From Pectinophora gossypiella (taxonomy: Eukaryota; Arthropoda; Insecta; Lepidoptera; Gelechiidae): DNA of 64,000 nt. Under the pieces are notes generated by a model. The model worked only from the letters and a program-made list of their open reading frames with translations. It did no database searches and was not told the origin of the DNA. The translations under genes were made by a program, and so were the position numbers. Of this stretch, positions 22,843 to 34,637 are shown in pieces. The first letter of the stretch is position 1; each line of letters starts with the position of its first letter. The stretch is taken from contig NC_065420.1 of NCBI RefSeq assembly GCF_024362695.1, positions 4,310,501 through 4,374,500 of the forward strand. The letters run 5' to 3'.

Positions 22843-23043
22843 TTAAGGCCGTGTTTCCACTGACGCGGAGATGGGCGGAGAAGAGCGGAGATGTGCGGAT
22901 TTGACCAATGATAGCGTTCAAGAGAGTGAAACACGAAGCCGCTCTGTCACTCTCTCCCTCAGGGTGATTGGTCGATTCCTGCACATCTCCGCTCCTCTCC
23001 GTCCAGCTCCGCTTAAACGAAACGCAGACGGAAACGCAGCCTA
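22843..23043. mobile_element. Foldback element (MITE-8)
   Basis: Inverted blocks GGCCGTGTTTCCACTGACGC / GGAAACGCAGCC and GGAGATGGGCGGAGAAGAGC / GCTCCTCTCCGTCCAGCTCC face each other across about 200 bp. Confidence 0.55.
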
Positions 23044-23422
23044 AGACACACCTTTCTAGATCAGCAGTATGACAGGTTAGAACCTGTTATCCACGATGAC
23101 ATAAACTTCACATTTGCTGATCGTTGCTATCTGGAGAATTTGCTGAGAAAAGTTATCTTTTTATAAAATAAAGGTCTGCCATCTGTTGGCTCTTAGATTA
23201 TAATATGATTTATAATTATAATAGAATTTCGCCGAGAAATAGACAAGACGAATATTTATAACAGAGGAGATATGGGTGGATATAACTTTATTTATACGTG
23301 AAAACAACGCATTATACTTTATTGTTCAGGACACAATGACACAATAGGTGGCATCAGGACAAGAATAAAAGGATACATCTAGACTTTAAAGCGAGTAGTA
23401 CCACTTAGATAGATGTATTAGG

Positions 23423-23853
23423 TACAGTCATGAGCAATATCATCTACCCACTTTAGAACTCACTTGAGGTCCCCGATACCGACCCCGCCGGCGTGGTCGA
23501 TGACTTCCCTCAATCAGCGCTTATCGCTATCGACCCACTAGGGTCGATTTATTCTTTCAAATATTTTTCCTCTCAGACGACGCCCTGAGCCGAGGTTCGC
23601 GCCCAACTGGGCACCCTCAGGCCTGTTGTCTTAAATGTTGTACCGGGTGAGAGCCTTCGGCGCTCCTCATTTGTCCGGCCAAGTAGTTAATGCCATCTGA
23701 GCAAATCTACAATAAGTCACGTCAAAAAAAAATCTTTAGAACCCTATCGCACTATGATATTTGACATTTAATGAGACTTACGGTTGAATTTCTCAAAAAA
23801 GTTAATTTGACATGGTTTCAAAGTGTATACATATTAGTACTCGTGACCGTACA
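23423..23853 (-). mobile_element. MITE-2 copy split by a SINE-D insertion
   Basis: TACAGTCATGAGCAATATCA at left and CTCGTGACCGTAC at right are the two MITE-2 ends. The body is broken at CTTTAGAAC by the SINE at 23460-23733. Confidence 0.75.
23460..23733 (+). mobile_element. SINE-D, with A-tail and 9-bp target duplication
   Basis: A 274-bp element flanked by CTTTAGAAC (23451-23459 and 23734-23742) and ending in AAAAAAAAAT. Blocks include ACCCCGCCGGCGTGGTCGAT, CGCTTATCGCTATCGACCCA and GTCCGGCCAAGTAGTTAATG. The A-tail and direct repeats are diagnostic of LINE-mediated insertion. Partial copies: 24772, 28649, 30345, 39711 and 48443. Confidence 0.8.
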
Positions 23854-24069
23854 ACATTATTAGATTATTCTATGCTGAATAAATAAAACATAAGAAGAAG
23901 AAGATTCAGCTGCTTGTCTTCCCAAGCATGTCGTAAAATTCGACAAAGGTATTATTATGTCCTTTCCAATATGATGAATAAATTGTTAAGGGCGATAGAC
24001 TGAACCCTTGTCACCGTAAGGTTGATTCTGTCTTTTTCTACATCCTTTTTGTTGTATTATAGAGTCGAA

Positions 24070-24565
24070 GATAAATATAAATTTAAATTTCTGATAAAAT
24101 ATAAATTTCTGATTACTAAATAAAGACAAATCTGAAACTGGCATTTTTTTTTCTTTTTTCTATTTAAGTAACTTATTTATGAAATAGAAATACTCTTTAT
24201 TTGCTTTTGAAAAGGAATATATAATTATATATTTAAATTTTAATTTAAACATTTTATTACTCGTATTATTAATTTAATTATTATTATGTTTGTCATTTCC
24301 ATATCTCGGGGCTATGGAGTCTCGGACTTTTGGAAGGCGTGCGTGGGGCCGAAGCCAACACGTAGAGGCCCCTTATTATTATTATTTTTATATAATAAGT
24401 ATATGAATTTTAGTTAAGAAAAATGTAAAAATAAATAATAAGTGAGACATTTGTCATGTTTTTCTATGACCTCACAGGTTGCTTTTTCGTACAAATTCCA
24501 TAGTGATTGCGTGTTTTGACGTTTAGTAAAAAGTAAATGATTTGACTAGTTGGAAACGAGCCTAT
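24070..24565 (+). mobile_element. MITE-1 copy with inserted AT-rich segment
   Basis: CTGATTACTAAATAAAGACA begins the recognisable part and TTTGACTAGTTGGAAACGA ends it. About 180 bp at 24185-24390, including TCTCGGGGCTATGGAGTCTC, is foreign to the family. The octamer seen in other copies is changed to TGACCTCA. Confidence 0.6.
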
Positions 24566-24771
24566 TACAGTGCGTTGACTCCAGTTTACCGTACGAGCGT
24601 CCAAATACGTTCCAATCTACGGCTTCTGGCAAATTGGAGACGAGACGACGTAGCTATTCATCGGCAAATCCCATCGTTACCTTCGTATTGAGTAGGAGTA
24701 ACAATTTTATAGCTTGTATTATTGAATTGACCATCAATTACCGTTTTCGGGTGCAAGAGACGTTTGTTGCT

Positions 24772-24960
24772 TTATTTTTGACGTGACTTATTATACATTT
24801 ACCGCAAATGGCATCAACTACTTGGCCGGACAAATGGGGAGCGCTGGGGGCTCTCACTCGGTACAAAATTTATGACAACAGGCCAGAGGGTGCCCAGTTG
24901 GGCGGGAACCTCGGGTCAGGGCGTCGTCTGAGAGAATAATATTTGAAGGAATTAATCGAC
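24772..24960 (-). repeat. SINE-D partial copy
   Basis: TTTTTGACGTGACTTATTAT, CTACTTGGCCGGACAAATGG and GCCCAGTTGGGCGGGAACCT, minus orientation; the head is truncated near the ATTAATCGACCC block. Confidence 0.65.
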
Positions 24961-25179
24961 CCTTGTGGGTCGAGACACAGATCATAATTATAATACTAAC
25001 GTAGATTAGTCTTAAACAAGAGAAGTGTGTCAGGATTGAAGCAAATGGAATTCCATAGTCTCTGCTTACCCCGGTGGGAAATAGGCGTGAGTTTATGTAT
25101 GTAAGTCTTATTGTAACAGCTGTTCCCTCGTTTTGGCGCAACAAAGTACACTTTAATTAGTATTCTCCATAGTGTCCTG

Positions 25180-25385
25180 AAGGATTGACAGGTCCGGTTA
25201 TTACAGAAGCGACTGCCTGTCTGACCTTCCAACCTGTCGAGGGAAAACCAGCCCAATACAGGTTAGGTCACATACATCCGAAACGCATTTCTCAGGTAAG
25301 TACGTGGGTTTCTCCACGATGTTTTCCTTCACCGCTGAGCGCGTGATATTAATTTACGATGCAAACATGAATCCGAAAACAAATT
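25180..25385 (-). repeat. SINE-G partial copy
   Basis: GCGACTGCCTGTCTGACCTT, GAAAACCAGCCCAATACAGG and ACGATGTTTTCCTTCACCGC. The tRNA-like part is lost. Confidence 0.6.
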
Positions 25386-25779
25386 CAAATATCATTGGTT
25401 TAGGCCCGTACTCTACACAACTACTACACTACTCTACATATATACACGTTATACTTGTAGTATTAGTGTAGTTTTTTACACAAATAATAAAAGAAAGTAC
25501 GTAAGTCAAAGCAGTTTCACATTTTGCTAGTCTTTTAGTTTCCAAAGATATAAAAGGTTAGTAATTTCTTTGATGGATCACATGTCGAACTCGTATATTG
25601 GTTTTTATACAAGTTCTTTTTCATCTTGTACGTTTGTTATAGTTAGGGCACATATTGGAAATACAATAACATATTACTTAGATTGTTAAGAAACGAAAAG
25701 AAAAACGTACGGTCACGAGAATTAATACACTTTTCGTCGAGTCACATTAACTTATTAGATTTAAGTATATTTTCGGAGC

Positions 25780-25935
25780 TATGTGACCTAACCTGTATTG
25801 GGCTGGTTTTCCCGTCGCGGGTTGGAAGGTCAGACAGGCATTCTCTTCTGTAAAAAACCGGACATGGTAAATCTTCAGATTAGGTAAGCGGACCCTGTGA
25901 AAAACGGGATAATGCTAGGGAGATGAAAGTAAGGT
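25780..25935 (+). repeat. SINE-G 3' part
   Basis: CCTAACCTGTATTGGGCTGG through AAACGGGATAATGCTAGGGA. Confidence 0.6.
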
Positions 25936-26264
25936 GGTTATCACACGGCGCAGTCGCGGTCGCGGTTTGTGGTGAAGCGGTCGGCAAATTAGTATTGACC
26001 GGTGCGCTCGCCATTTGTCCGGTCAAGTGATTAATACCATCTGAGACAAACCAGACAATAAAATTCAGGGGCACCGGTCCGATCCCAGGTACCAGACTTG
26101 CACCAATGAGATATTACAGTACAAAAACGCTTTATTGCACATATGAACACAACACTAAAAACAATTACAAATGTGACAAGTGAAGTACAATCGGCGGCCT
26201 TATTGCTAAATAGCAATTTCTTCCAGGCAACTAATTTATCACTAACTCAGTGGACTCGACGGCG

Positions 26265-26545
26265 ATACGGCTCACCACCTAACACGTTGGTCTAACAGAA
26301 AGCTCGTTAAGGTGTAGGTACTAGTTCATCTTGCGATGGATGTACAGTCATGAGCAATATAATGTATCCACTTTAGGACTCTGTCGCACTAACATATTTG
26401 ACATTTAGTGAGACTTACAGTTCAATTTGTCAAAAAAGTTAATGTGACATGGTACCAATGTCTAATATATATTAATGCTCGTGACCTTACCTCTGACTAT
26501 CCCATTGGGATATTCATGATAGTCGTGTGCTTATGTGATGTTATG
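26265..26545 (+). repeat. LINE 3' tail interrupted by MITE-2
   Basis: GTTGGTCTAACAGAAAGCTC and GTTCATCTTGCGATGGATG are separated from CCTCTGACTATCCCATTGGG by the hairpin element at 26343-26489. Confidence 0.6.
26343..26489 (-). mobile_element. MITE-2 copy inside a LINE tail
   Basis: TACAGTCATGAGCAATATAA to CTCGTGACCTTAC; the internal arms pair well. Confidence 0.7.
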
Positions 26546-26739
26546 TAGTTAAAGTAAATAGAATAGAATAATTTTATTTGCTTGGATACATGGTTGCTAC
26601 AAGATGGTCACAATAATTTTGTGTTTAAGTATCTCATGATCCACCAAGTGTATGGCATTCAAAAACTTACAAGAAATGAGATAATCATAAATTATTACAA
26701 TGAAAGTCATAGTTAACTAAATAATTGGCCCCGATTCCT

Positions 26740-27100
26740 GCAGACACCGCCTAATTTTATTTTAAGTTATATCCGTCATTTTCATATCCGTCGAAAAGGA
26801 AAGGGACGGATGATTCACAGCTCTTAATTTTAGGAAGAATGAGTAAATGAATGAATAACCCGGGCGAATCAAAAGGTACCTCGCTGGTATGCAATCCGTT
26901 TGACGTGCTGTCTACTTAACTGTGACGGGTTATTGACGGATGTAAAATTTTTAGACGGTTGGTTTAGATTTGTGCTTAAAATTGACGTGTGTTCCATTAA
27001 TTTTATGCTTGTCGATTAACCGTCCCTTTCCTTTTCGGCGGATAAGAAAATGACAGATATAACTTAAAATAAAATTATATGGTATTTACAGGAATTAGCA
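26740..27100. mobile_element. MITE-4 copy
   Basis: TAATTTTATTTTAAGTTATA with GTCGAAAAGGAAAGGGACGG at left, and CGTCCCTTTCCTTTTCGGCG with TTAAAATAAAATTA at right. The core differs from that of the copy at 14720. Confidence 0.7.
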
Positions 27101-27515
27101 CCATTGTCAAAGAAATGAATACACAATATTATATAATTTAAATTGATAACATTCAATGTCAATATTAAGGAATGTCAACGTGGTTATATAAATATCTCAA
27201 TTATTTATTATATTAACATTTAAAGTCAAAATAATCTTTAAGGCTATAAAAATTCATTTCTACTACCCACTTAAGTACGCAGCGTTACGCTAAAACACTT
27301 TGCCGGAAGCTCTCTAATGTCACTGGGAATATGGTTATAAACCGTAATGCTCATAATGTGATTTTTTTTTCTGACTAAGTTTACTTTTGCTTAAGTAGTG
27401 GTTTCAGCAACACATGTTAGCAATAGTCGATTATATCTGCGTTCCTATATTCCTCAGACAATCAAAAGCAATCAAATCACATGTCCAGCGAGTGGGCCTA
27501 TAATAAAGCACCTAG

Positions 27516-27776
27516 CAACACACAATCAGGCAAAACACTCACCTTTATGTCCACAACACTACCCTATCACTCCATCGGAGGACACATTCCGAGCGGTCGA
27601 ACGGAACGCAACTCAAGGGTACACGCAAACAATCAGTTGAAGGCATGAACTTGGCATTGAGTGAATTGAAAGGTAATGAGCCGATGTCGGAGTATTTGAA
27701 AGCACGTGTCGACTGGTTATTCCATTTGTGTAGGGACGTGGTAGGTCCCTACTGTACAGTGGCGTAGCTAGGATGG
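27516..27776 (+). other. Unassigned open segment with protein-like end
   Basis: An open frame of 86 codons begins after a stop at 27513. Its last part reads SVEGMNLALSELKGNEPMSE followed by YLKARVDWLFHLCRDVVGPY, then enters the repeat end at 27757 and stops. The composition (charged, amphipathic, few low-complexity runs) resembles real protein more than the surrounding AT-rich DNA. I do not recognise the family. No splice signals are evident, and it could be a retroelement or captured-gene fragment, or chance. Confidence 0.3.
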
Positions 27777-28410
27777 GTGACACTCGATGGGCATTTAGGG
27801 GTGTCACCCCAAGAATTAATACACTTTACTATACATACACCTCGTGGGTGAAGACAGCAATGGGACGTATATAGGGTATTTATGTATGTTATGTTATGTA
27901 CCATATTTATACATTGACTCGCGCTTGTAATCCCTAATGGGGTAGGCAGAGTCACAAGTATACAAAATAGAACTTGCAGATTTTCGTCTTTGACTACATT
28001 TGTATTTTTCTGACTCGTAGTATCTCGGTGGGCATACAGAGTTATGGGCACTTTTGGGTCGTTAGTTTGGTTAAAATGGCTTCAAGTCTCAGTGATTAAC
28101 CGTGGGAAAAGGTTATAATGTTTATATGTGGGAGTGAGCGGGAATGTAAACGTTGAAGTCTTCATAATCCACTATGTTATTTTAAAATGATTTTACATAG
28201 CACAGAATACAAACACCTAATAACACTTAATAATGAACACCTTAATATTCGAATAAGTATTCGATATTTTTTCTATTTTTATCTTTGTGATTTTCCCTAA
28301 GCACGGATTAGTGCTATAAATACAAAAATCATTTTAAAAATAATGATTATTATTTTTCATGGGAGTCACTCCCAAACGGTTGGCATCTATCGCTCCTAGC
28401 TACACCCCTG
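27757..28410. mobile_element. DNA-transposon-like element with 16-bp imperfect inverted ends
   Basis: Left end CAGTGGCGTAGCTAGG (27757) and right end CCTAGCTACACCCCTG (28395-28410) are inverted with two or three mismatches. GTAC/GTAC-like bases flank them. No transposase is visible, so it is non-autonomous. A LINE 3' tail (about 27900-28060) lies inside. Confidence 0.55.
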
Positions 28411-28648
28411 GTACTATGTGTAGGTATCCTTAGCTCATAGCAACTCGTGTGTACTGATTTGATAACACATGCAAATGTACAACGAAGGGAATTGGGGTTT
28501 TGTACGTACTCGTAACACTTTTTCTTTATTCTCAACGTAACATTATTGAACATCAATGTTCTTAACTGTCAATCACTGAAGCTTTCTATTTTCAAAGCTG
28601 AAAGTGCTTAGCATACCTATGTTTGGAAGTAGAAATGTTTTTCTTTTT

Positions 28649-28830
28649 TGATGTGACTTATTGTAGATTTGGCGCAGATGGCATTAACTACGTCGTCTGA
28701 GAGGAAGAATATTGAAAGGATTAATCGACCCTAGGGGGTCGATAGCGATAAGCGCTGAATGAGGGAAATCGTCGACCACGCCGGCGGGGTCGGTATCGGG
28801 GTTCTGAAGTGTTTGGTGTCTCGAGCTGAT
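28649..28830 (-). repeat. SINE-D, internally deleted
   Basis: TTTTTGATGTGACTTATTGT, then GAGAGGAAGAATATTGAAAG and GGGTCGATAGCGATAAGCGC to CGCCGGCGGGGTCGGTATCG. About 100 bp of the body is missing. Confidence 0.65.
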
Positions 28831-28964
28831 TGGCCGCCTCTATGGCTAGAGGAAGTAGAGATGTATAGGTAGAGTAGGGGACAGAAAATGTGTTTTACTA
28901 CACCTTTAGAGAATGGCAGCGCCTTCTTTTCCTAGTTTTCCGTATGTTACTTTAGACTAGATAT

Positions 28965-29275
28965 TCTTCTGTCGTGTGGGTTGCCATATGACATGGGTCT
29001 TGTAACGAGTACACGCTCATTGAAGTATATAGGTTGTTAGTGACATCGTAACGAATAGAATAGAATTTAATAAAAAAAAAAAACATAAAGAAAACATGAA
29101 TTGCGACGGAAAATTCCACTTGATTTTAACTCAGAATCACGAGCTGAAATTCCCCTCAATATTCGTTACGATGTCACTAACACCCTGTATAGTAATCCGA
29201 ATCAACAGCATAGCGTGTCGGGAGCACGGGTCATCCTACCTTCGGACAATCGGATGATCAGCCTGCAATGATTCC
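28965..29275 (-). repeat. SINE-A copy split by MITE-3
   Basis: SINE parts 28965-29023 (CTGTCGTGTGGGTTG) and 29193-29275 (TCGGACAATCGGATGATCAG) flank a MITE-3 (29024-29192, with TTGTTAGTGACATCGTAACG and GATGTCACTAACACCCTG). Confidence 0.65.
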
Positions 29276-30153
29276 TCGGCAGTAAAGGTTTTGAGAATCT
29301 GCAGTAGTGTAAGCCGTTTAAGTAGATGATACGTTCGAATAAATAATAAAAAACATATATTACTTACTTATGTCAAAATTGGTTAGCCATTGAATAAAAA
29401 TATTTTTCTGTTTGAATGTCTATAACCAACCTCTTAAAGCCGAGATTTCCAGTTAAACCAAGTGGGTTGGATTTTAAAAAGACATTTATTATTCACTTGA
29501 GACTTTAAACAAACTGGCAGCACGGTGTCCTACCTATTGAGATAGAGCTTTATGTTACCAATTCCAAGTATCCGACCTTGATACTGAAGCCAGTAAATGC
29601 AGCCTGAATGGATGCCAAATGAAGCTAATTATCAAGTGGGACAACAGTCGAACACACTAAAGTTATAGTCATACTGTAGCTAGCTTTGTATTAAACTTGT
29701 GGCAGCTAGAAACGACACGTGTTTAGCACACACAAACATAAGCTTATACATTTTGTTACTTGTCGTAAAACTACTGTTTTTTTATAACACTTCAGAAATT
29801 ACACATAGATTGTTTTACAAACATCGCTAAACCTAAACAGGTTTGTCTCGATGCCTTCTTCTTCGGCATACGCAACGCTTTCTCATTATTGAACTTTTAT
29901 ATATTTAGAACTGTTATGATACGATGTGACTGATAAACTGTTCGTACACCTCTCCGGGTTTTAGAAAGCGTGTCGTTTGTGAAAATACATTAGCAATGAT
30001 ACAAAACTACGCATTGCACAAAGATGAACATTTTTTATTATTAAAGTATATATAAAAAGTGAGCGAAAGAGCAAAATAACTAAATAAAAAGCGTTTACGC
30101 GAGGCAAACTTAATTAAAAAATTAAGTAAGTATTTATGTTTAATTGGCTCGTG

Positions 30154-30482
30154 TACTAGGTTCAAGATAAATTATGAAATTCTGATTACTAAATAAAGAC
30201 AGATCTAAAACTAACGAAAAACATTTTCGTATTTCTATTAAACATTTTTATAAATTTTAATCAAGAGAAAAACGTAATAATAAGTCTCAAGTCAGTGTGC
30301 TTTTCATGCAAATTCCATAGTGATTTCATGTTTTGAAAACGTTATACCGGGTGGGTGAGAGCCTTCAGAGCTCCCCATTTGTCTGGCCAAGTAGTTAATA
30401 CCATCTGCGGCAAATCTACAATAAGTCAAATGTTTTGACGTTTAGTAAAAAGTAACTGATTTCACTAGTTTAAACTAGCCTA
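30154..30482 (+). mobile_element. MITE-1 copy interrupted by SINE-D
   Basis: CTAGGTTCAAGATAAATTAT to TTCACTAGTTTAAACTA. A SINE-D 3' piece (about 30345-30430, with GTCTGGCCAAGTAGTTAATA) sits in it; ATGTTTTGA occurs on both sides as a 9-bp target duplication. Confidence 0.7.
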
Positions 30483-30763
30483 TTGGAATAACATAGCCTC
30501 TGCTTACCCCGGTGGGTCATAGGCCTTGAGTTTATGTGTATGTGTGTGTGTGTGAGATATGTGTATCTATACTATTTTCTCCTCTTTAGTAATGTAACAC
30601 AGCGGTGTGAACTGTCATTTATTTCACCAGAAAATATTGTAGCGCTTACTTTTTTGAATAGCAGTTGATTGCGTTCAATAAGTGCTGAAATTGAGCTTAA
30701 AAAACCCGATCACATGAAACTTTTTTTATCTTTATCAAGTGACTATAACTAAATAGATACACT

Positions 30764-30995
30764 TCTCTTCTGTCGTGTGGGTTGTGAGCTGGATTATCGA
30801 CCTCATCAAACCTGGTGTCAGGGTTACTATTGAGCCGCCAAAGGCCCCTGACATGACTCATGTAACGACTACGTACTTACATCAGTAAATAGTAACCGGG
30901 ACCAACGGCTTAACGTGCCTTCCGAAGCACGGATCGTTTTTCGGACAATCAGGTGATCAGCCTGTAATGTTCTAACCAAACTAGTTTGGTATTCT
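30764..30995 (-). repeat. SINE-A copy, head missing
   Basis: TCTGTCGTGTGGGTTGTGAG, GTCAGGGTTACTATTGAGCC and CAATCAGGTGATCAGCCTGT; it ends at CCAAACTAG without the tRNA-like part (5' truncation). Confidence 0.7.
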
Positions 30996-31527
30996 GAAAT
31001 TCAAATTCAAACACACACAATTTTTTTCCTTAAGACAAAGATAGGGAAACGGATTCATAGGAAAAAAGAAGGATTGGAATTTAGAGAAAGGATCAGAAAG
31101 GTGAAATCAAATGTAAGTACTTACTTTATTCCACCAAAAAAAAAAGAAAACAGTTACAAAATATACTTAACTAGGTAAGTACATGACAACATTCAATAAT
31201 TCTCCTTGGTTAGGTGTGACGCACGAAACATATTAGAATGTGTAATTAGTAATATGAAACCGCTGTTAGGTATATTGAAGTCATAGCAACAATGTTCCCG
31301 GAAAATTGATTGAAGTGTCGAATTGAAATGTCGAAGGCTGATCGGAATGCATTTGAAGGCGGGTGTTTATTCGCGCGTCCCCGGGTTTGATGAATTCTCC
31401 TTTTTATGATTGCCTGGTACTCGCCGATGGGTGCTGAATTGTTTTTCATGAGATACACGTGCCGATTTGGATACAATACACGACCAAATATTGTGTTGTT
31501 TGCACAGGCCGTCCCTGAATAATCCAC

Positions 31528-31882
31528 AAGCAGTTTAAAACAGACGTTCATTACGCTGTTTAATTACAAATCTTCTATCAAATATCAAATCTTAAATCTT
31601 TTATCATCGTTTCCTGTAAAATTGTTTTTTACAGATAATAATATAGGTTTCTGATTCCTTACCGCGAAGAACTGTTATAATTACAGTAACACTGCTTATA
31701 TCTGATTTACGGTTTACCGCAAGCAGTTTTTTTAAAACATACGTTCGCTATGCTGTTTAATTACGAATTTATATACTGTCTTTGATTATCTATGTTTTCT
31801 GTAAAATTGTACTTTACAGATAATAATATAGGTATCTGATTCCTTACCGTGAAGAACTCTAACACTGCTTGTATCTAATTAT
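31528..31882 (+). repeat. Imperfect direct duplication, ~200-bp spacing
   Basis: AAGCAGTTTAAAACAGACGT at 31528 and its relative at 31731 are each followed by GCTGTTTAATTAC, TTTACAGATAATAATATAGG and CTGATTCCTTACCG. It is a diverged local duplication in AT-rich DNA and overlaps a meaningless minus-strand open frame. Confidence 0.65.
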
Positions 31883-31899
31883 ATTTTTTATTTTATACT

Positions 31900-31998
31900 T
31901 CTTCTATCGTGTGGGTTCTGAGGTGGGTTTGCCAACCCCATCAACCCTGGTGTCAAGGTTATTATTGAGCCGCCAAAGGCCCCCTGACATGACTCATT
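31900..31998 (-). repeat. SINE-A 3' end
   Basis: TTCTATCGTGTGGGTTCTGA through GCCGCCAAAGGCCCCCTGAC only. Confidence 0.65.
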
Positions 31999-32127
31999 TT
32001 TATTTTTTTAATTTATTATTATCTTTTGATTGCTGCCGTAATTATTCTGTTTTGTTTCTGTTGTTTTAATTAGGTTTATTGTATTGGTTTCTGTTTGTAT
32101 TCTAAATCGGTGAGAATAACTCTTTGA

Positions 32128-32256
32128 TCAGTGGAAGAAGCGAAAGATTGCTACTTAGCAATAAGGCCGCCTATTGTTCTGTTTCTCTTGTTTCTGTTTG
32201 TCTTTTGTTTTGTATTTTGTATTTCCTGTGTGTGCAATAAAGTATTCGTTACGTTA
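32128..32256 (+). repeat. LINE 3' tail fragment
   Basis: ATTGCTACTTAGCAATAAGG, CCGCC and GTGTGCAATAAAGTATTCG; the AATAAA in it is a plausible element polyadenylation signal. Confidence 0.55.
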
Positions 32257-32649
32257 TGTCATCTAACTAATGTTAGTCAATGGAGATACTTTTTACGAAA
32301 AGTGAAAACGAAAATATCGGGTCGATACGTGATTAAGTAATAAGTTAAAAGCAATAATTTACCTTAAAAATACAGTTTGCTTTGTACAAATCGAATCTTG
32401 AAAAGTTACTAAGTACTTAAGTATTTACATTTTCATTCAACGAAATGAAAGTAAAGCGCAGGCTTTTTAAAGAATTTATGCGTAAAAATATGTCCTTACG
32501 AAAAGTGAATTTCATTACACCGACTATAAATATCTTCTAAACATTTTTATTGCCGACATTATTCATGTTAAAGCAAACTTAAGGCTCCCAATTGTATTAT
32601 TTGGAATGGCCTTTATTATGCCTCGTTAAGATTGAAGATTTTCGTGTGA

Positions 32650-33008
32650 AGCTCTGTCGCGGGGCCACCACCACTTCCAATTGAGTTGAAAACGATATAG
32701 TTAAATGTACGTACTACGTCATCATCATCAGCCCATTACCGTCCCCACTGCTGGGGCACGGGCCTTCCCTATGGATGGGTAGGGAGATCGGGCCTTAAAC
32801 CATCACGCGGGCCCAGTGTGGATTGATGGTTATTAACGACTGCTAATGCAGCCGTGACCAACGGCTTAACGTGCCTTCCGAAGCACGGAGGAGCTCGAGA
32901 TGAAAACTTTTTTTTGTGGTCACCCATCCTATGACCGGCCTTTGCGAAAGTTGCTTAACTTCAACAATCGCAGACCGAGCGCCATTACCGCTGCGCCACC
33001 GAGCTCCT
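32650..33008 (-). repeat. SINE-C copy inserted next to a MITE-5 end
   Basis: A MITE-5 left part (GAAGCTCTGTCGCGGGGCCA) runs to ACGTACTACGT at 32718. From 32720 to 33008 a reverse SINE-C follows (CATCATCATCAGCCCATTAC .. CGCTGCGCCACCGAGCTCCT) with the 5S-like block at about 32922-32935. The right half of the MITE is not found. Confidence 0.75.
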
Positions 33009-33710
33009 ATCTCAAAAGTACCTACTCAGAATAAATGTTGGCTATTAGGGTCGGTTCCGTTACAGGCTTGCTACAAAATATTGTATTATGTTAATTCGAT
33101 GCGTTATGTGCATTTAGAGCACATATTTCGATATATATTTTTAAGCTCAGTTTACAAAGGCTAGCTCAGCATAACATGTGGCCTCTTTATTCAAACGTGA
33201 CCTGGCGGAAATACGCTAAGGCAACGCCCGGGAAGGACATAACTCGCAGCAGTCCCGGAACCTCATTAGGAAAACAGGGCAAGCAGGTACTTCTGAGATA
33301 TGGCGGTAAGTAAGATAACGAATATACCATTTTATATAAGACTAAATGCACATATAAGATAGAGTCGTTGGTCTAACAGAAAGCTCAGTGAAGCGTGGGC
33401 AGTTAATAATAATAATAAAACTAAGTCCGAACACACATATAAACACATATATAATTTATACAATTTAATAACAATAATTATTTACATGGCTGCCGCAGTC
33501 CACCGAAAAAAGGCCAGGGTTCAGCGATTATTTATCCAGAGTGCAACACTGACTTTTAACTCTCACCCACTTAATTCATCTTGTGATGGATCTACCTCTG
33601 ACTACCTGTTAAGAATTGACTATGTAGAAAGATATACTTACCTGTACGCACCTGTATCAGCTACCGTAGGGCACCCCGCGCGCCCCTCGCGTCGCCGAAG
33701 TCACTTTACC

Positions 33711-33790
33711 ATTCACTCACTCTCACCTACTCTCTCACTCACTCACTCTCTCTCTCTAACTCACTCTCTCACTCACTCTCTCACTCACTC
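33711..33790 (+). repeat. CACT/CTCT simple repeat
   Basis: Long run of CACTCACTCTCTC-type sequence in the CACCCACTTAATTCATC tail region of a LINE fragment. Confidence 0.85.
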
Positions 33791-34157
33791 GACCACGCCC
33801 ACGCCGTCCATGCACAATTTTTATCATGTCAATTACCAGTGTGAAGGATAAAAAAGGTAATGATTACAGCAGCATTATAAAGAAAACATCGTTTTATTGA
33901 AGTTACTGAGCACTACCCCAATTGGGGTACAGTCGTCATGTTATTCATACACAAACTACGGTACGGTACGGTCTATAGCCGCACATTGCACTTTCAGCAC
34001 TTTTGCCTCGTTTTTATTTTATTTATTCATTTATATCAGACAACACAATAGTCCATAGATGGTTAGTTAAGAGTGTGAGTAACAATTCAACTTATAGCTA
34101 TGTTAGTATTTATTAGTAGCTGAAACAAATTGCGTTATTATGAATATTTATTTAACA

Positions 34158-34637
34158 TTATTTATTATTTCCTATCCCCACCTGTATCCAGCGATGCTGG
34201 ATGGGACAATCAAACCGAGCCGCTATCATTTTCAAAATGCCGTTGCAGCTGTTTCGTAAACGCTGCAGCAGAGAAGCTGCTTTTTTGCGAATAATCGCAT
34301 GAAAACCATCCTTGTGGGCTTCGGCAAACATACCTGATGCGCTACAGCGGGGCGGAAGCCGCAACAGCATTCTGAAAGCGTTATTATATTGGATTCGCAA
34401 GACGTTGTAGGCGCGTTTGGTATATGCAACCCAGAGGCCCGCTGAGTAAAAAGACTGACAATAAGCTTTAAAAAGTGTTATTTTAACTTCACGTGTACAT
34501 CGGGTGAACCTCCGGGCGAGCATGTTACCCCGAACCGCCAACGCCCTGCGCTCCCTCTCAATATCGACATCGTCCTTTAGGTCACTCGTCACGACGTGTC
34601 CAAGGTACTTAAATTTATTTACCAGTTTTAACTCCAT
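34158..34637 (-). pseudogene. Non-LTR retrotransposon reverse transcriptase, C-terminal remnant
   Basis: A 159-codon minus-strand frame. It contains VNKFKYLGHVVTSDLKDDVD, IERERRALAVRGNMLARRFT and RIQYNNAFRMLLRLPPRCSA. The FKYLG segment followed by paired basic helices is what follows the reverse transcriptase thumb in insect non-LTR elements. The palm with its catalytic Asp pair is missing upstream (the frame meets unrelated sequence above 34640), so the copy is 5' truncated. The surviving part has no stop or frameshift. The clade is not determined. Confidence 0.7.

Noticed and set aside
31246..31551. 101-codon minus-strand frame
   Set aside because: No recognisable domain, overlaps a diverged direct duplication, and has no splice or start support.
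31869..32340. Plus-strand frames of 66 and 69 codons
   Set aside because: They translate a reversed SINE-A end and a LINE tail with AATAAAG, not a gene.
33486..33851. 121-codon plus-strand frame
   Set aside because: It runs through a LINE tail and a CACT/CTCT simple repeat; the SLTHSLTHS end is repeat translation.
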